NCBI GenBank assembly: GCA_003477405.1
Contig: QUDE01000001.1
Span: forward strand, 124,001 to 188,000
Origin: Ruminococcaceae bacterium AM07-15
GTDB lineage: Bacteria > Bacillota > Clostridia > Oscillospirales > Butyricicoccaceae
Direction: 5' to 3'
Length of the DNA stretch: 64,000 bases
A model generated the notes under the pieces. That model was given only the letters and a program-made list of their open reading frames with translations, searched no databases and was not told the DNA's origin. A program made the translations under genes and the position numbers. Below, piece after piece: positions 18,122 through 27,500 of the stretch (position 1 is its first letter; every line of letters starts with the position of its first letter).

Positions 18122-19138
18122 ATGGAAAAAATCTGTCCTTACTGCGGACGCACTCTGGCGGAAGGGGAAAGCTGCACCTGTCCTCAGAGTGTTCTGCTGG
18201 AACATCAGAAAAAACAGGGGGAAACCGAGGGAAATATGCCCCGGCCGGAGCCGGAAGAAAGACCCATCGCCCCCCAGATCGACCCTCAGGCCATGGAGCA
18301 GCAGGCCAAAGAGGAAGAGCCCTCCCCTTCCCAGCCGGACGAGCCCAGGGAAGAGAATACCACCCAGGCGCCTCCGCTGGGATTTGATCCTGCCTTTTCC
18401 CAGCCGGCGCCCGCACCCCGGTATCCTTCCCGGCTGACGCTGGCCTTTGAAAACTTCATTCCCTTTTTCAAGGCCTACTTCCATGCTCCCGCTCAAACAA
18501 TAGAAACCGCCTGCCGCCACCACGACCTGCCGCTGGGGGTGCTCTATCTGATCTTGCCCCTGGTGTCCTTTGCCGCCTTTTTTGTGTTAGGGCTGTGCCA
18601 GGGATTGCGGGAACTGGCCTATTATCTCAATCAACTGTCCTCGATGCTGTCCATGGCCAACACTGGCGGCCAGATCACTCTGGATCTGCCCCGGGCCATT
18701 CTGGGAGGTGTGCTGCTGCCGCTGGGCGTGATGGTGGTCTTTACGCTGGGCCTGTTTTTGCTGGGTAAGGCCGTCAAAGGCGCCATGGATCTGCAAAGTG
18801 CATTCCTCACCGTGGTGTTCAGTGCGATTCTGCCTTCCATTTTGCTGATTATCGCCATTCCCCTGCTCTATGTTTCCCTGTGGGCCTCGGCGGCCCTGGC
18901 TATGCTGGCCTTCCTCAGCTGGATTCTTCTGATGTTCCATACGGTGCATCATCTGTGCGCTCCCGCCCAGGGCGGCCGCTTTTGCTGGAGCTCCCTTTTG
19001 TTCTTCGCCCTTTCTCTGGGGGTGAGCGCCGTTCTTTGCGGCTTCATTCTGGAATTTGCCTTGGAGGCGGTGTCCATCACCAGCCCCTTGTTCAATCAGT
19101 TTACGAGCCCCTCCGGCTATCGCACCTACGGTTGGTAA
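18122..19138 (+). CDS. Multi-pass membrane protein with N-terminal zinc ribbon
   Basis: A 338-aa protein. Residues 1-25 hold a small zinc-ribbon-like motif (CPYCGRTL...CTCP). Residues 30-105 are a Pro/Glu/Gln-rich linker. The rest has about five to six hydrophobic helices (starting near LYLILPLVSFAAFFVLG), resembling Yip1-type or other polytopic domains. ATG at 18122 with AAAGGAG 9 nt upstream. A strong terminator follows. I do not know its function. Confidence 0.7.
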   Translation: MEKICPYCGRTLAEGESCTCPQSVLLEHQKKQGETEGNMPRPEPEERPIAPQIDPQAMEQQAKEEEPSPSQPDEPREENTTQAPPLGFDPAFSQPAPAPRYPSRLTLAFENFIPFFKAYFHAPAQTIETACRHHDLPLGVLYLILPLVSFAAFFVLGLCQGLRELAYYLNQLSSMLSMANTGGQITLDLPRAILGGVLLPLGVMVVFTLGLFLLGKAVKGAMDLQSAFLTVVFSAILPSILLIIAIPLLYVSLWASAALAMLAFLSWILLMFHTVHHLCAPAQGGRFCWSSLLFFALSLGVSAVLCGFILEFALEAVSITSPLFNQFTSPSGYRTYGW

Positions 19139-19146
19139 AAATCTTT

Positions 19147-19197
19147 GTTCCCCTTTTCCCCTTTCTGAAAAAAGAATGGGAAAAGGGGAACTTTTTT
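19147..19197 (+). terminator. Intrinsic terminator
   Basis: GTTCCCCTTTTCCC pairs with GGGAAAAGGGGAAC and is followed by six T, just before the DUF4358 lipoprotein gene. Confidence 0.85.
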
Positions 19198-19253
19198 CTG
19201 TCCCCCTTCGTCCAAAGGCCAGAAAACAATTCCTGGAACGAGGAGGACCACAG

Positions 19254-20075
19254 ATGAAACGATGGACATGGCTGTTTGCGCTGATGCTGGCGCTGATGAT
19301 CCCTTTGCAGGGATGCACATCCAATCCCCCCAAAGATGAGGGAGAGGAGCAAAACCAGCAGGAGCAGCAGAAAGAGGAGCAGGAGAAGGACGAAGAGGAA
19401 AAGCCCGAGGAAGACAAGGAGCCGGAAGACACCCAGGCCCCCGCAGATGAGCAGGAAGACAAAGACACCGACGGCGACACACCGGTGTCCAATCAGAACC
19501 AAAGCAACACTTCTTCGGAAAAACCCTCCACTTCCACCCAAAAGCCCCAGGGCGGCGGCAGCTCTTCCAGCCAGGGCAGCAGCAACACAAGCCAGGGTGG
19601 CGGAAGCAAACCCTCTCAGGGCGGCGGAAACCAGTCCCAGCAGCCGCAGCAGCCCCAAGAGCCGGAGCAGCCGGAGGAGAAGCCCCAGCCTGCGCTGACC
19701 GCCAGCCAGGTGGTTTCCAACCTGCTGAGCCAGCATTCCATGGGCGATCTGACCGATTATAACAGCATGGTGAACACCCTCTACGGCGGCATCGATCTGT
19801 CCCAGATGGAGAGCTACTGTGTCAAAGGCCCGGCCATGGGAACCACAGCCAGCGAGATCGCCGTGTTTCAGGTGAAGGCCGGCGGCAGCACCGCCAGCGT
19901 GGAAAAGGCCCTGCGTCAGCGGGCCGACGATGTGGCACGCACCTTTGAGCAATACGATCCGGCCCAGTATGAGATCGCGAAAAAAGCTGTAGTGCGCACC
20001 AAGGGCAATTATGTGTGCATGGTCATCGGCAGCAATGCCTCGGCCATTGCATCCAGTTTTGAAAAGATGGTATAA
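19254..20075 (+). CDS. Secreted lipoprotein with C-terminal DUF4358 domain
   Basis: A 273-aa protein. The signal peptide ends in the lipobox PLQGC, with the lipidated Cys near residue 20. Residues 25-145 are extremely low complexity: Glu/Gln/Lys-rich, then Gly/Ser/Gln-rich repeats (GGGSSSSQGSS, GGGSKPSQGGGN, QPQQPQEPEQPEE), a likely cell-wall-spanning linker. The C-terminal 115 residues look like DUF4358 (YGGIDLSQMESY, TASEIAVFQVK). GGAGGA precedes the ATG at 19254. Role unknown, probably at the cell surface. Confidence 0.82.
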   Translation: MKRWTWLFALMLALMIPLQGCTSNPPKDEGEEQNQQEQQKEEQEKDEEEKPEEDKEPEDTQAPADEQEDKDTDGDTPVSNQNQSNTSSEKPSTSTQKPQGGGSSSSQGSSNTSQGGGSKPSQGGGNQSQQPQQPQEPEQPEEKPQPALTASQVVSNLLSQHSMGDLTDYNSMVNTLYGGIDLSQMESYCVKGPAMGTTASEIAVFQVKAGGSTASVEKALRQRADDVARTFEQYDPAQYEIAKKAVVRTKGNYVCMVIGSNASAIASSFEKMV

Positions 20076-20082
20076 GCGCCAG

Positions 20083-20115
20083 AAGGCGTGTCCCATATGG
20101 GGCACGCCTTTTTTC
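20083..20115 (+). terminator. Intrinsic terminator
   Basis: AAGGCGTG pairs with CACGCCTT, followed by TTTT, directly after the DUF4358 gene. Confidence 0.85.
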
Positions 20116-20140
20116 TTGCCCATTTCCTCCAAGGGAAAAA

Positions 20141-20313
20141 GGTGATATAATATCAACAGTTGCCGCACATGTGCGGCAGGATACTGCGCATTCAGTCGTT
20201 TTGTTCACAAAACGACTGCTGTTGATGTTACACCATAGCCAAAATCGGCAAAGCCGATTTTACGCCGCATTGGCGGCGTGCAAGTCTGCCTGGACTTGCA
20301 GCTACGGTATAAT
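20141..20313. repeat. Multi-hairpin intergenic element (structured RNA or MITE-like)
   Basis: The element forms two nested domains. Domain 1 is closed by ATCAACAG/CTGTTGAT and holds a perfect 16-bp palindrome (20162-20177) and a 12-bp stem hairpin (20193-20218). Domain 2 is closed by GTTACACCATAGC with GCTACGGTATAAT (10 Watson-Crick pairs, 1 wobble, 2 mismatches) and holds three hairpins: AAAATCGGC/GCCGATTTT, CGCCGC/GCGGCG and GCAAGTC/GACTTGC. No coding frame fits. It lies between a terminator and the aldo/keto reductase gene. Confidence 0.65.
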
Positions 20314-20381
20314 GGAAACAATCATATCCCCCAGAAGAAACCGGGCCCCAGGCCCGGACAGCAGAAAAGGAGAGATGGTCT

Positions 20382-21419
20382 ATGAAGATGAAAAAACTGG
20401 GGCGCACCGGCCTGATGGTCACCGAAAATTCCTTCGGTGCCCTGCCCATCCAGCGCATCGATCAGAAGAGCGCTGTGGAGCTTCTGCACATGGCCTATGA
20501 CGCCGGTATCAATTATTATGATACCGCCCGGGCCTATACTGACAGCGAGGAAAAGCTGGGCGCGGCCTTCCATGACCGCCGCAGCTCCATTGTGATTTCC
20601 ACCAAGAGCCAGGGCAAGACCAAGCAGCAGGTGCTGGACGATCTGGATACTAGCCTGAAAAACCTGCGCACCGACTATGTGGATATCCTCCAGCTGCACA
20701 ACATCGCGTCCCTCCCCGATCCCCAGGACCCCGACGGCATCCACGCCGCTTTGGAGGAGGCACGGAAACAGGGCAAGTGCCGCTTTATCGGCATCACCTC
20801 CCACCGCCGTCCGGTGGCCGAAGCGGCGGCCAAGAGCGGCCTGTATGACACCGTTCAGTTCCCTGTGTCCCACATTTCTCCCCAGGAGGACATCGACCTC
20901 ATCGACCTGTGCGGCAAACTGGATGTGGGCTTTATTGCCATGAAGGCTCTGTCCGGCGGCCTGATCACCTGTGCCCAGGCGGCCTATGCCTTCTTCCAGC
21001 AGATTCCCAACGCCGTGCCCATCTGGGGCATTCAGAAAAAAGAGGAATTGCAGCAATTTTTGGATTGCGCCCAGCAGGGGATCACCATGACCCCTGAGCT
21101 CCAGGCCGTCATCGAAAAGGACCGGAAGGAGCTGGCCGGGAACTTCTGCCGTGGCTGCGGCTATTGTATGCCTTGCCGGGAAGGCATACAGATCAACACC
21201 ATCGCCCGTTTGCCCCAGCTGCTGCGCCGTTCTCCTTGGCAGCAGTACATGACTGAGGAATGGTGCAAGGAGATGGAAAAGGTGGAAAACTGCCGCCGCT
21301 GCGGCGCCTGCGAAAGCAAGTGCCCCTATGGCCTGAACTGCACCCAGCTGCTGCGGGAAAGCCTGGAAGACTGGAAGCAGTTCCGCAAGGAAAAGGGCTA
21401 CACCGATCACATTGATTGA
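20382..21419 (+). CDS. Aldo/keto reductase with C-terminal 4Fe-4S domain
   Basis: A 345-aa oxidoreductase. Residues 1-235 form the AKR barrel: GRTGLMVTENSFGALP, DTARAYTDSEEKLG with catalytic Asp/Tyr, and STKSQ with the Lys. The C-terminal 90 residues hold Cys clusters CRGCGYCMPC (about 250) and CRRCGACESKCPYG (about 307) that would bind an Fe-S cluster. This ferredoxin-linked type is common in clostridia. ATG at 20382 with GGAG upstream. The substrate is unknown. Confidence 0.87.
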   Translation: MKMKKLGRTGLMVTENSFGALPIQRIDQKSAVELLHMAYDAGINYYDTARAYTDSEEKLGAAFHDRRSSIVISTKSQGKTKQQVLDDLDTSLKNLRTDYVDILQLHNIASLPDPQDPDGIHAALEEARKQGKCRFIGITSHRRPVAEAAAKSGLYDTVQFPVSHISPQEDIDLIDLCGKLDVGFIAMKALSGGLITCAQAAYAFFQQIPNAVPIWGIQKKEELQQFLDCAQQGITMTPELQAVIEKDRKELAGNFCRGCGYCMPCREGIQINTIARLPQLLRRSPWQQYMTEEWCKEMEKVENCRRCGACESKCPYGLNCTQLLRESLEDWKQFRKEKGYTDHID

Positions 21420-21447
21420 TATTTTGCGAATTAAATACAGATAGTAT

Positions 21448-21485
21448 AAAGCCCCTTGGCATGTGTATGCCAAGGGGCTGTTTTT
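21448..21485. terminator. Convergent terminator between the AKR and M56 genes
   Basis: AGCCCCTTGGCAT pairs with ATGCCAAGGGGCT, with TTTTT on the plus strand side. Confidence 0.88.
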
Positions 21486-23115
21486 ATCGGCGGATACAAT
21501 AGGAAAGATGGGGAGAATCCACTCCCTGATCTTGTGCATCGCCCCACAGAGGTAAGGACTGGTCACCCTGCATCAGCAGCAGATCCTTTCCCTGGGAAGC
21601 GATGGTGAAAAAGGCAACGGAGCCGTTTTGGGATACGGCCTGCACCGTGGGAGTTTCACGATTTTCCACAAAGGAGAAGGTAGCAAAATCACAGGAATAG
21701 ATGTTGAAATATTCCACCTCATCTTCTTCCAAGGCGGCCAGAGCGAAGGTGAACACCCCGGAAGTGGGGCCATAGCACAGGTAGCAGGCCTCTTTGGTTC
21801 CATCCCCATCCACATCCAGAAGAGCCTGGTCCATATAGGATGGCGAGGTTTCAGGGACAAACAGACTGCCGTCGGGCACAGCAGAGGAAAGAGCAGCCCC
21901 AGGAGAATAGCGGAATTCCGGCATGGGATCGGAGCCCTCCGCCTGGAAAACAAAGCCGCCCTGCTGCCGCAGGAAGCAGTAGCGATTTCCCTGGGTGCTT
22001 TCCAGTGTGATGGCATCCTCTTGCTCCTGGTAGCGGCCGGTGTAAAGGGCGGAGGACAGAAAGCTGGGGGAAAAGGTGAATTCCTTGGTGTCCGGGAAGA
22101 GGGTCAGACGGGCGGTGTCCTGGGAAGAGGAAAAGACATATTGCTCCCCAGAATGGGATAAGGTGGCGGAATCTTCCGGGTTCTGGGCGTCCTTGGGTGT
22201 GGTAAACAGGCACAGGGCGGCCAGCAGGCAGACGGTGGCCCCCAGAAAGGCCCAGCGGACAGCGGGCTTTTGGTAATGAAGGGCCTGCCGGATACGGCTT
22301 TTCAAAGAGCTTTCCCCAAAGGCCAGCGCACAGGGGGCAGTGAATTTTCCCGGAACACTGCACCGGATCAGAGCCTGACAATATCCCTTTTTGTGTTCTG
22401 TTCCCAGCTTGTCCAGTACCCGCTGATCGCAGAAAAACTCCAGGTCCCGGCAAAAAAGCAGATAGGCAAACCAAATCACCGGATTGAACCAATGGACGGC
22501 CAGAAGGAAAAAGGCCAGCAGCTTCCACACATGATCCAGCTGCTTCAGATGGGTCTGCTCATGGGCCACCACATAGGGAATGTCCTGGGTTGAGAGGGAC
22601 GAGGGAAGATAGATTTTCGGGCGGAACAGTCCCAGGAGGAAGGGGGACGGCAGATGATCACACAGCCAGATGTTGTCCTTCCAAACTACGCTTTCCCCCA
22701 GTTTGCGCCGGAGAGCCAGAAGGGAAAAAAGGGTGTAACCGGCCATCACGCCCAATCCGGCCAGCCACAGGAAAAAGGCGGCCGTCATGGGGGAAGGGGC
22801 ATTTTCCGCTGGAGTTTCCGTGGCAGATGGCACATCAAAGGTCACATCCGGGATGCCATTGATGTTTTCCGGGGAAAAGGGCGAAGGTTGGACTATGGTC
22901 TCTTCCCTTTCCGATGGGGCCCAAGGGGATGGGGCCAGCGCAAAGGGAAGCTCCAGAGTGAAGGGGCACAGCAGCCGCAGGGCCACGAAAGCCCACAGCA
23001 GCAGCGTGCACCACCGGGGTGCTTTTTTGAGAAAAAGGCGCAGAACCATCACCACCAGGGCCCCGCCGGCCCCGGCCAGACTGATGGAAAGCAGCTGGGA
23101 GAAAAAGGATGCCAT
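21484..23115 (-). CDS. M56-family (BlaR1/MecR1-type) membrane metallopeptidase sensor
   Basis: A 543-aa protein with four N-terminal hydrophobic helices and the zinc motif VVAHEQTHLKQLDH (about residue 180), typical of the M56 domain that cleaves BlaI-type repressors. After a further helix (about 285-305) the C-terminal 230 residues are extracytoplasmic. This part shows none of the SxxK/SxN penicillin-binding motifs of true BlaR1, so the signal is probably not a beta-lactam. It lies 2 bp after the repressor gene. Confidence 0.85.
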   Translation of the reverse strand: MASFFSQLLSISLAGAGGALVVMVLRLFLKKAPRWCTLLLWAFVALRLLCPFTLELPFALAPSPWAPSEREETIVQPSPFSPENINGIPDVTFDVPSATETPAENAPSPMTAAFFLWLAGLGVMAGYTLFSLLALRRKLGESVVWKDNIWLCDHLPSPFLLGLFRPKIYLPSSLSTQDIPYVVAHEQTHLKQLDHVWKLLAFFLLAVHWFNPVIWFAYLLFCRDLEFFCDQRVLDKLGTEHKKGYCQALIRCSVPGKFTAPCALAFGESSLKSRIRQALHYQKPAVRWAFLGATVCLLAALCLFTTPKDAQNPEDSATLSHSGEQYVFSSSQDTARLTLFPDTKEFTFSPSFLSSALYTGRYQEQEDAITLESTQGNRYCFLRQQGGFVFQAEGSDPMPEFRYSPGAALSSAVPDGSLFVPETSPSYMDQALLDVDGDGTKEACYLCYGPTSGVFTFALAALEEDEVEYFNIYSCDFATFSFVENRETPTVQAVSQNGSVAFFTIASQGKDLLLMQGDQSLPLWGDAQDQGVDSPHLSYCIRR

Positions 23116-23117
23116 TT

Positions 23118-23480
23118 CTATCCCTCCTGGTATTCATCCACCATGCGGCGCAGGCACTCCACCTCCTCCGGGGTCAGGCTCTTCCGGGAAGAGAAGGCAG
23201 CCAGAAAGGCGGGAAGAGAGCCTTGGAAGGTGTCTTCCACAAATTTTTCGCTTTGGGCGGCGTAAAACTCATCCCGGGACATGAGAGAGGTCACCGTCCC
23301 CTTCTGGTTCTGGAAAATTCCCTTTTCGCACAAACGCCGCAGCACGGTGAAAGAGGTGCTCTTTTTCCAGCCCAGCAGCCGCAGGCTCTCCTGGGCCAGC
23401 TGGCCGGAGGAAATGGGCTCGTTATTCCAGATGATATCGGCAAAGCGGGACTCGATGGCCCCCATGGTGAGATCGGGCAT
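23118..23480 (-). CDS. BlaI/MecI-family transcriptional repressor
   Basis: A 120-aa winged-helix repressor (MGAIESRFADIIWNNEPISSGQLAQ, then WKKSTSFTVLRRLCEKG as recognition region). The C-terminal dimerisation/cleavage segment is present. It is the first gene of an operon with its M56 sensor, the standard repressor/antirepressor pair. Its promoter carries palindromic sites of the BlaI kind, so autoregulation is expected. Confidence 0.92.
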   Translation of the reverse strand: MPDLTMGAIESRFADIIWNNEPISSGQLAQESLRLLGWKKSTSFTVLRRLCEKGIFQNQKGTVTSLMSRDEFYAAQSEKFVEDTFQGSLPAFLAAFSSRKSLTPEEVECLRRMVDEYQEG

Positions 23481-23498
23481 GGATAAAACCTCCTTGGT

Positions 23499-23544
23499 CT
23501 ACATTGTGTAGTTTTAGTTTACCATGTGTAGACCGAGCTGTCAA
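23499..23544 (-). promoter_or_regulatory. Promoter with BlaI-type operator
   Basis: -35 TTGACA (plus 23539-23544), 17 bp, -10 TAAACT (plus 23516-23521). A perfect palindrome, CTACATTGTGTAG (23499-23511), lies just downstream of the -10, and a second half-site, GTCTACACATGG, fills the spacer. This matches the TACA/TGTA operator architecture of BlaI/MecI repressors. Confidence 0.85.
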
Positions 23545-23548
23545 GAAA

Positions 23549-23574
23549 AAAGCCGCCCACAAAAGGGCGGCTTT
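23549..23574. terminator. Intrinsic terminator after the foldase gene
   Basis: AAAGCCGCCC/GGGCGGCTTT with T-rich flank on the minus strand; it ends the glmU-like to foldase operon. Confidence 0.85.
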
Positions 23575-23577
23575 GAA

Positions 23578-24546
23578 CTATTCCACATAGTCCCACAGAT
23601 TGTCAAAATCCATCTTTTTATAGATATCGGTGGTGCGCACGCTGGCTTCCTCGGTCCATTCCTCCAGAAGCTCATTGAACTGCACATCCCGGGCCTCCTG
23701 CAAAATGGCCTCCTGGTTGTCGTCATAATAGGTCACGGCCAGAGGGAGCCGCTTGACGATGTAATAACCGTCGGTGCCCACCAGCACGCCGGTGATCTCC
23801 CCTTCCTCCAGGTCAAAGACCGTTTCAAACTGGGGAGAGTTTTCACACTGGGAAGCCGTCATGACGATACCCTGGATGTTTTCCGTCATATAGGGGTCGT
23901 CGTTGTAGAGGGCCACCATCTGGGTGAAGTCGGCGCCGGGCACCTGGGCCTGCTCCAGAATGGTCTGGGCCCGGTCCATGCCCCGCTCAGGAGCGGAGGA
24001 AAAGCCCAGGCGGATGTATTGAACGGTGGCATAATTTTCCGAGAAAAACTGCCGCAGATCCACATCGGAGAAGGAATACTCTCCTCCCTCCCCTACCATG
24101 TAATCGTAGAGCTTGTCATAGTAAAGGGTGTTTTCCTGGAATTTGTCATAAACCCGATCGGCCATGGCCGACTGGCGCAGGTATTTCAGGTATCCCGCCG
24201 TGCCTCCCTGGGCTTCGATCAGCTCGTCCTTGTTCTGCTCCAGCTCTTCCTTTTCCTCTTTGGAAAGCTCCAGGCCCAGCTTGTCGCATTGCTGCCGCAC
24301 GATCTCAGCGGTGACGATCTGTTCCAGAGCGGCTTCCTTGGCTTCCTCCAGGGAGGGATCGGCATCCTCCTCTTCGGTGCTACCGTCCTGGGATTGCAGG
24401 TTGAGGCGGTTGTATTCCAGATAAAAAGCCAGCTCAGCGGCATCCACCTTGTTTTTCCCCACCACAATGGCGGTGGGGCTGGGAGAGCAGCCTCCCAAAA
24501 GGCAGAGCGCCACAAGACAGCACAGAATATTCCGGTATTTCTTCAT
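23578..24546 (-). CDS. PrsA/SurA-like foldase lipoprotein (peptidylprolyl isomerase type)
   Basis: A 322-aa exported lipoprotein with the signal peptide LVALCLLGGCS (lipid-modified Cys about residue 20). A SurA-N-like helical region with a Glu-rich insertion (STEEEDADPSLEEAKE) is followed by a parvulin-like segment (YIRLGFSSAP, DFTQMVALYNDDPY, GVLVGTDGYYIVKRLP). The parvulin part looks divergent, so a chaperone role is safer than isomerase activity. Its ATG overlaps the mfd stop by 4 bp. Confidence 0.8.
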   Translation of the reverse strand: MKKYRNILCCLVALCLLGGCSPSPTAIVVGKNKVDAAELAFYLEYNRLNLQSQDGSTEEEDADPSLEEAKEAALEQIVTAEIVRQQCDKLGLELSKEEKEELEQNKDELIEAQGGTAGYLKYLRQSAMADRVYDKFQENTLYYDKLYDYMVGEGGEYSFSDVDLRQFFSENYATVQYIRLGFSSAPERGMDRAQTILEQAQVPGADFTQMVALYNDDPYMTENIQGIVMTASQCENSPQFETVFDLEEGEITGVLVGTDGYYIVKRLPLAVTYYDDNQEAILQEARDVQFNELLEEWTEEASVRTTDIYKKMDFDNLWDYVE

Positions 24547-27500
24547 TTTTTATCCTCCGTGGGGCTGTTTTTCTCTATGGTATCACGGTTTTGTTCCTGA
24601 TATAGCTCGAAAAAGGACGAGACCACCTTTTTGGCCTCTTCCAGGGGATTCTGGGTTTTGCCCATCATCAGGGACAGATAGGGGGCGGCCCCGGCGGAAA
24701 GCAGCATCCGTCCCTTGAAGGAAGGATGGGAGCAAAGGATGCCGGCGATGGCAATGTCCCGGGGCGAGAAAGAGAACATCAACCGGCCGTCCCGCTGGTT
24801 GATCTCGCTGATGCCGCACTGACCGGCATGGGCCCGGAGCAGAGCAATCTCCAGCAGGTTCATGGCCTGCTTGGGCACATCCCCGTATCGGTCCAGCATC
24901 TCATCCACCATATCGTCGTAATCGTCCCGGCTGCGGATGAGGGCGATGCGACGGTAAAGGTCCACCCGCTGGCCGGAATCGGGCACATAGCTTTGGGGCA
25001 GAGAGGCACTGACAAGCAGGTCTGCGCTGCATTCGGTGTAAGCCGGACGGGTCTGTCCCCCGGCCTCGGCCACCGCCTCTTCCAGCAGTTTCAGATAAAG
25101 GTCGTAGCCCACCGACAGCATATGGCCGCTTTGCTCGGCCCCCAGCACATTGCCTGCGCCCCGGATCTCCAGATCCCGCATGGCGATCTTGAAGCCCGAA
25201 CCGAACTCGGCAAATTCCCGGATGGCCGAAAGCCGCTTCTGGGAGATCTCCGACAGCACCTTTCCCCGCCGGTAAGTGAGGTAGGCATAGGCCCGCCGGT
25301 GAGAGCGGCCGATGCGGCCTCGGATCTGATGGAGCTGGGCCAGGCCCATGTAGTCGGCGTCCTCGATGACAAGGGTGTTGGCGTTGGCGATGTCGATGCC
25401 TGTTTCGATGATGGTGGTGCACACCAGAATCTGCACTTCCCCGTTATAGGTGCGGGTCATCACCGAGGACAGTTCGTGCTCGCTCATTTTGCCGTGGGCA
25501 ATGCCGATGGTGGCATCAGGGAACTGCTGCTGAAGGAAAGAAACCACTTTGTCCATGGAATCGATCCGGTTGTGGAGATAATACACCTGCCCGCCCCGGG
25601 CCAGCTCCTTGCGGATGGCGTCGCAGATCACCCCCTGGTCGTATTCCAGCACATAGGTCTGCACCGGCTGCCGGTCGTGAGGGGCTTCTTCCAGCACCGA
25701 CATATCCCGGATGCCCGACAAGGCCATGTTCAGGGTGCGGGGAATGGGGGTGGCGGTGAGGGTGAGCACATCCACCTGATGGGCCATTTCCTTGATCTGT
25801 TCTTTGTGGGACACGCCAAAGCGCTGCTCCTCGTCCACCACCAAAAGGCCCAGGTCTTTGAAGTGTACATCCTTCTGGAGCATCCGGTGGGTGCCGATGA
25901 CGATGTCGATCTCCCCGGAATGGAGCATCCGCAAAGTCTCCTTCTGCATTTTGGGGGTGCGGAAGCGGCTGAGGGTGTCGATCTTGATGGGATAGCCGGA
26001 AAAACGGGACAGGGCGGTGAGGAAATGCTGTCGGGCCAGCACGGTGGTGGGCACCAGCACGGCGGCCTGTTTTCCCGACATGACGCATTTCATAATGGCC
26101 CGGAAGGCCACTTCGGTTTTGCCGAAGCCCACATCCCCGCACAGCAGCCGGTCCATGGGATGGGGCTGTTCCATATCTTTTTTGATGTCCCGGGTGCAGG
26201 TGAGCTGGTCTTCGGTCTCATCGTAGGGGAAAGCCTCTTCAAAGCTGCGCTGCCAGTCGTCGTCGGGCAGGAAGGCAAAGCCTGGGGTGCTGCGGCGGGC
26301 GGCATAGAGCTTGATCAGCTGATCGGCCAGATCCCGGGCGGCCTTCTTGGCCCGCACCTTGGTCTTGGCCCAGGAGGTTCCTCCCAGCTTGGATAGCCGG
26401 ATGTTGGCATCTTCCGGAGCGCCGATGTATTTGCTCACCAGGTCCAGGGCGGTGGCAGGTACATAGAGAAAGTCGGTGCCTGCAAAGGCGATCTTCAGAT
26501 AATCCCGGGTAACCCCGTCGCTCTGGATGCGCTCCACGCCCACGAAGCGGCCGATGCCGTGGTGCTCGTGAACCACATAATCCCCCGGGGTCAGATCGCT
26601 GAAGGATTTGACCCGGTCCCGATTGCTGGCCTTTTTCCGGGGAGCGCCGTCCCGCCGCCGCTGGAGAATGGCTCCATCGCACAAAATAGCTAGGGAGATG
26701 GAGGGATACTCCACTCCGGCGGACAAAGACCCTTCCAGCAGACACACATGATCCCGCTCCGAAAAAACAGTGGTATAGGGGATATTATTTTCCGCCAGAA
26801 GCCGGGCCATGTTTTGCAGTCGCTGGGGGCCGCCGGTGAGGACACACACCTGATAGCCCAGGGAAAGGTAGGTGCGGATATCACCCAGAGCGGTTTCCAG
26901 ACTGCCGCCGTAGGGGGGCAGCTGCTTGGCCGTCAGGGAAAAGATGGCGTCGGGAGACAGTCCGCCGGAGGAAGTGAGGAAAGAGTCCATCGCCACCAGT
27001 CCCAGGCTTTCCAGCCGGGCCAGAGCCTGCTCAAAGCTGAGGGAGAAGGTGCAGTGGGAAGGAATCAGGCATCCCTGTTCCAGAAGGCTTGCCACATCCT
27101 CGCTCACCCGGAAGGCAAAACCGCTCCCCCCTTCCCGCAAAGCGGGAGTGTCGTCCAGAATCACCAGGGTGTTTTCCGGCAGATAGTCCAGAGCGGTGGG
27201 CAGGCCGGGATAGATCAGGGGCAGATACCGGTCACAGGCCGGGAACAATCCCTCCTGTTGGAGCCGCTGGGCGTCCTGTTCCAGGTTTTTCCGCAAGGCG
27301 GGGGCGGTGTTTTTGTGCCCGGCCAGCTTCAGAAGATGCTGGGCCAGTGCTTCCTTTCCTCCCTCATACAGTTGGGGCAGGGTCTCCCGGGCGGGAAGGA
27401 TCAGCGCCTTTTCCACATTTTGCAGCCGCCGCTGGCTCTGAGGGTCAAATTCCCCCAGGGAATCCACGGTGTCTCCGAAAAATTCCGCACGCACCGGCAA

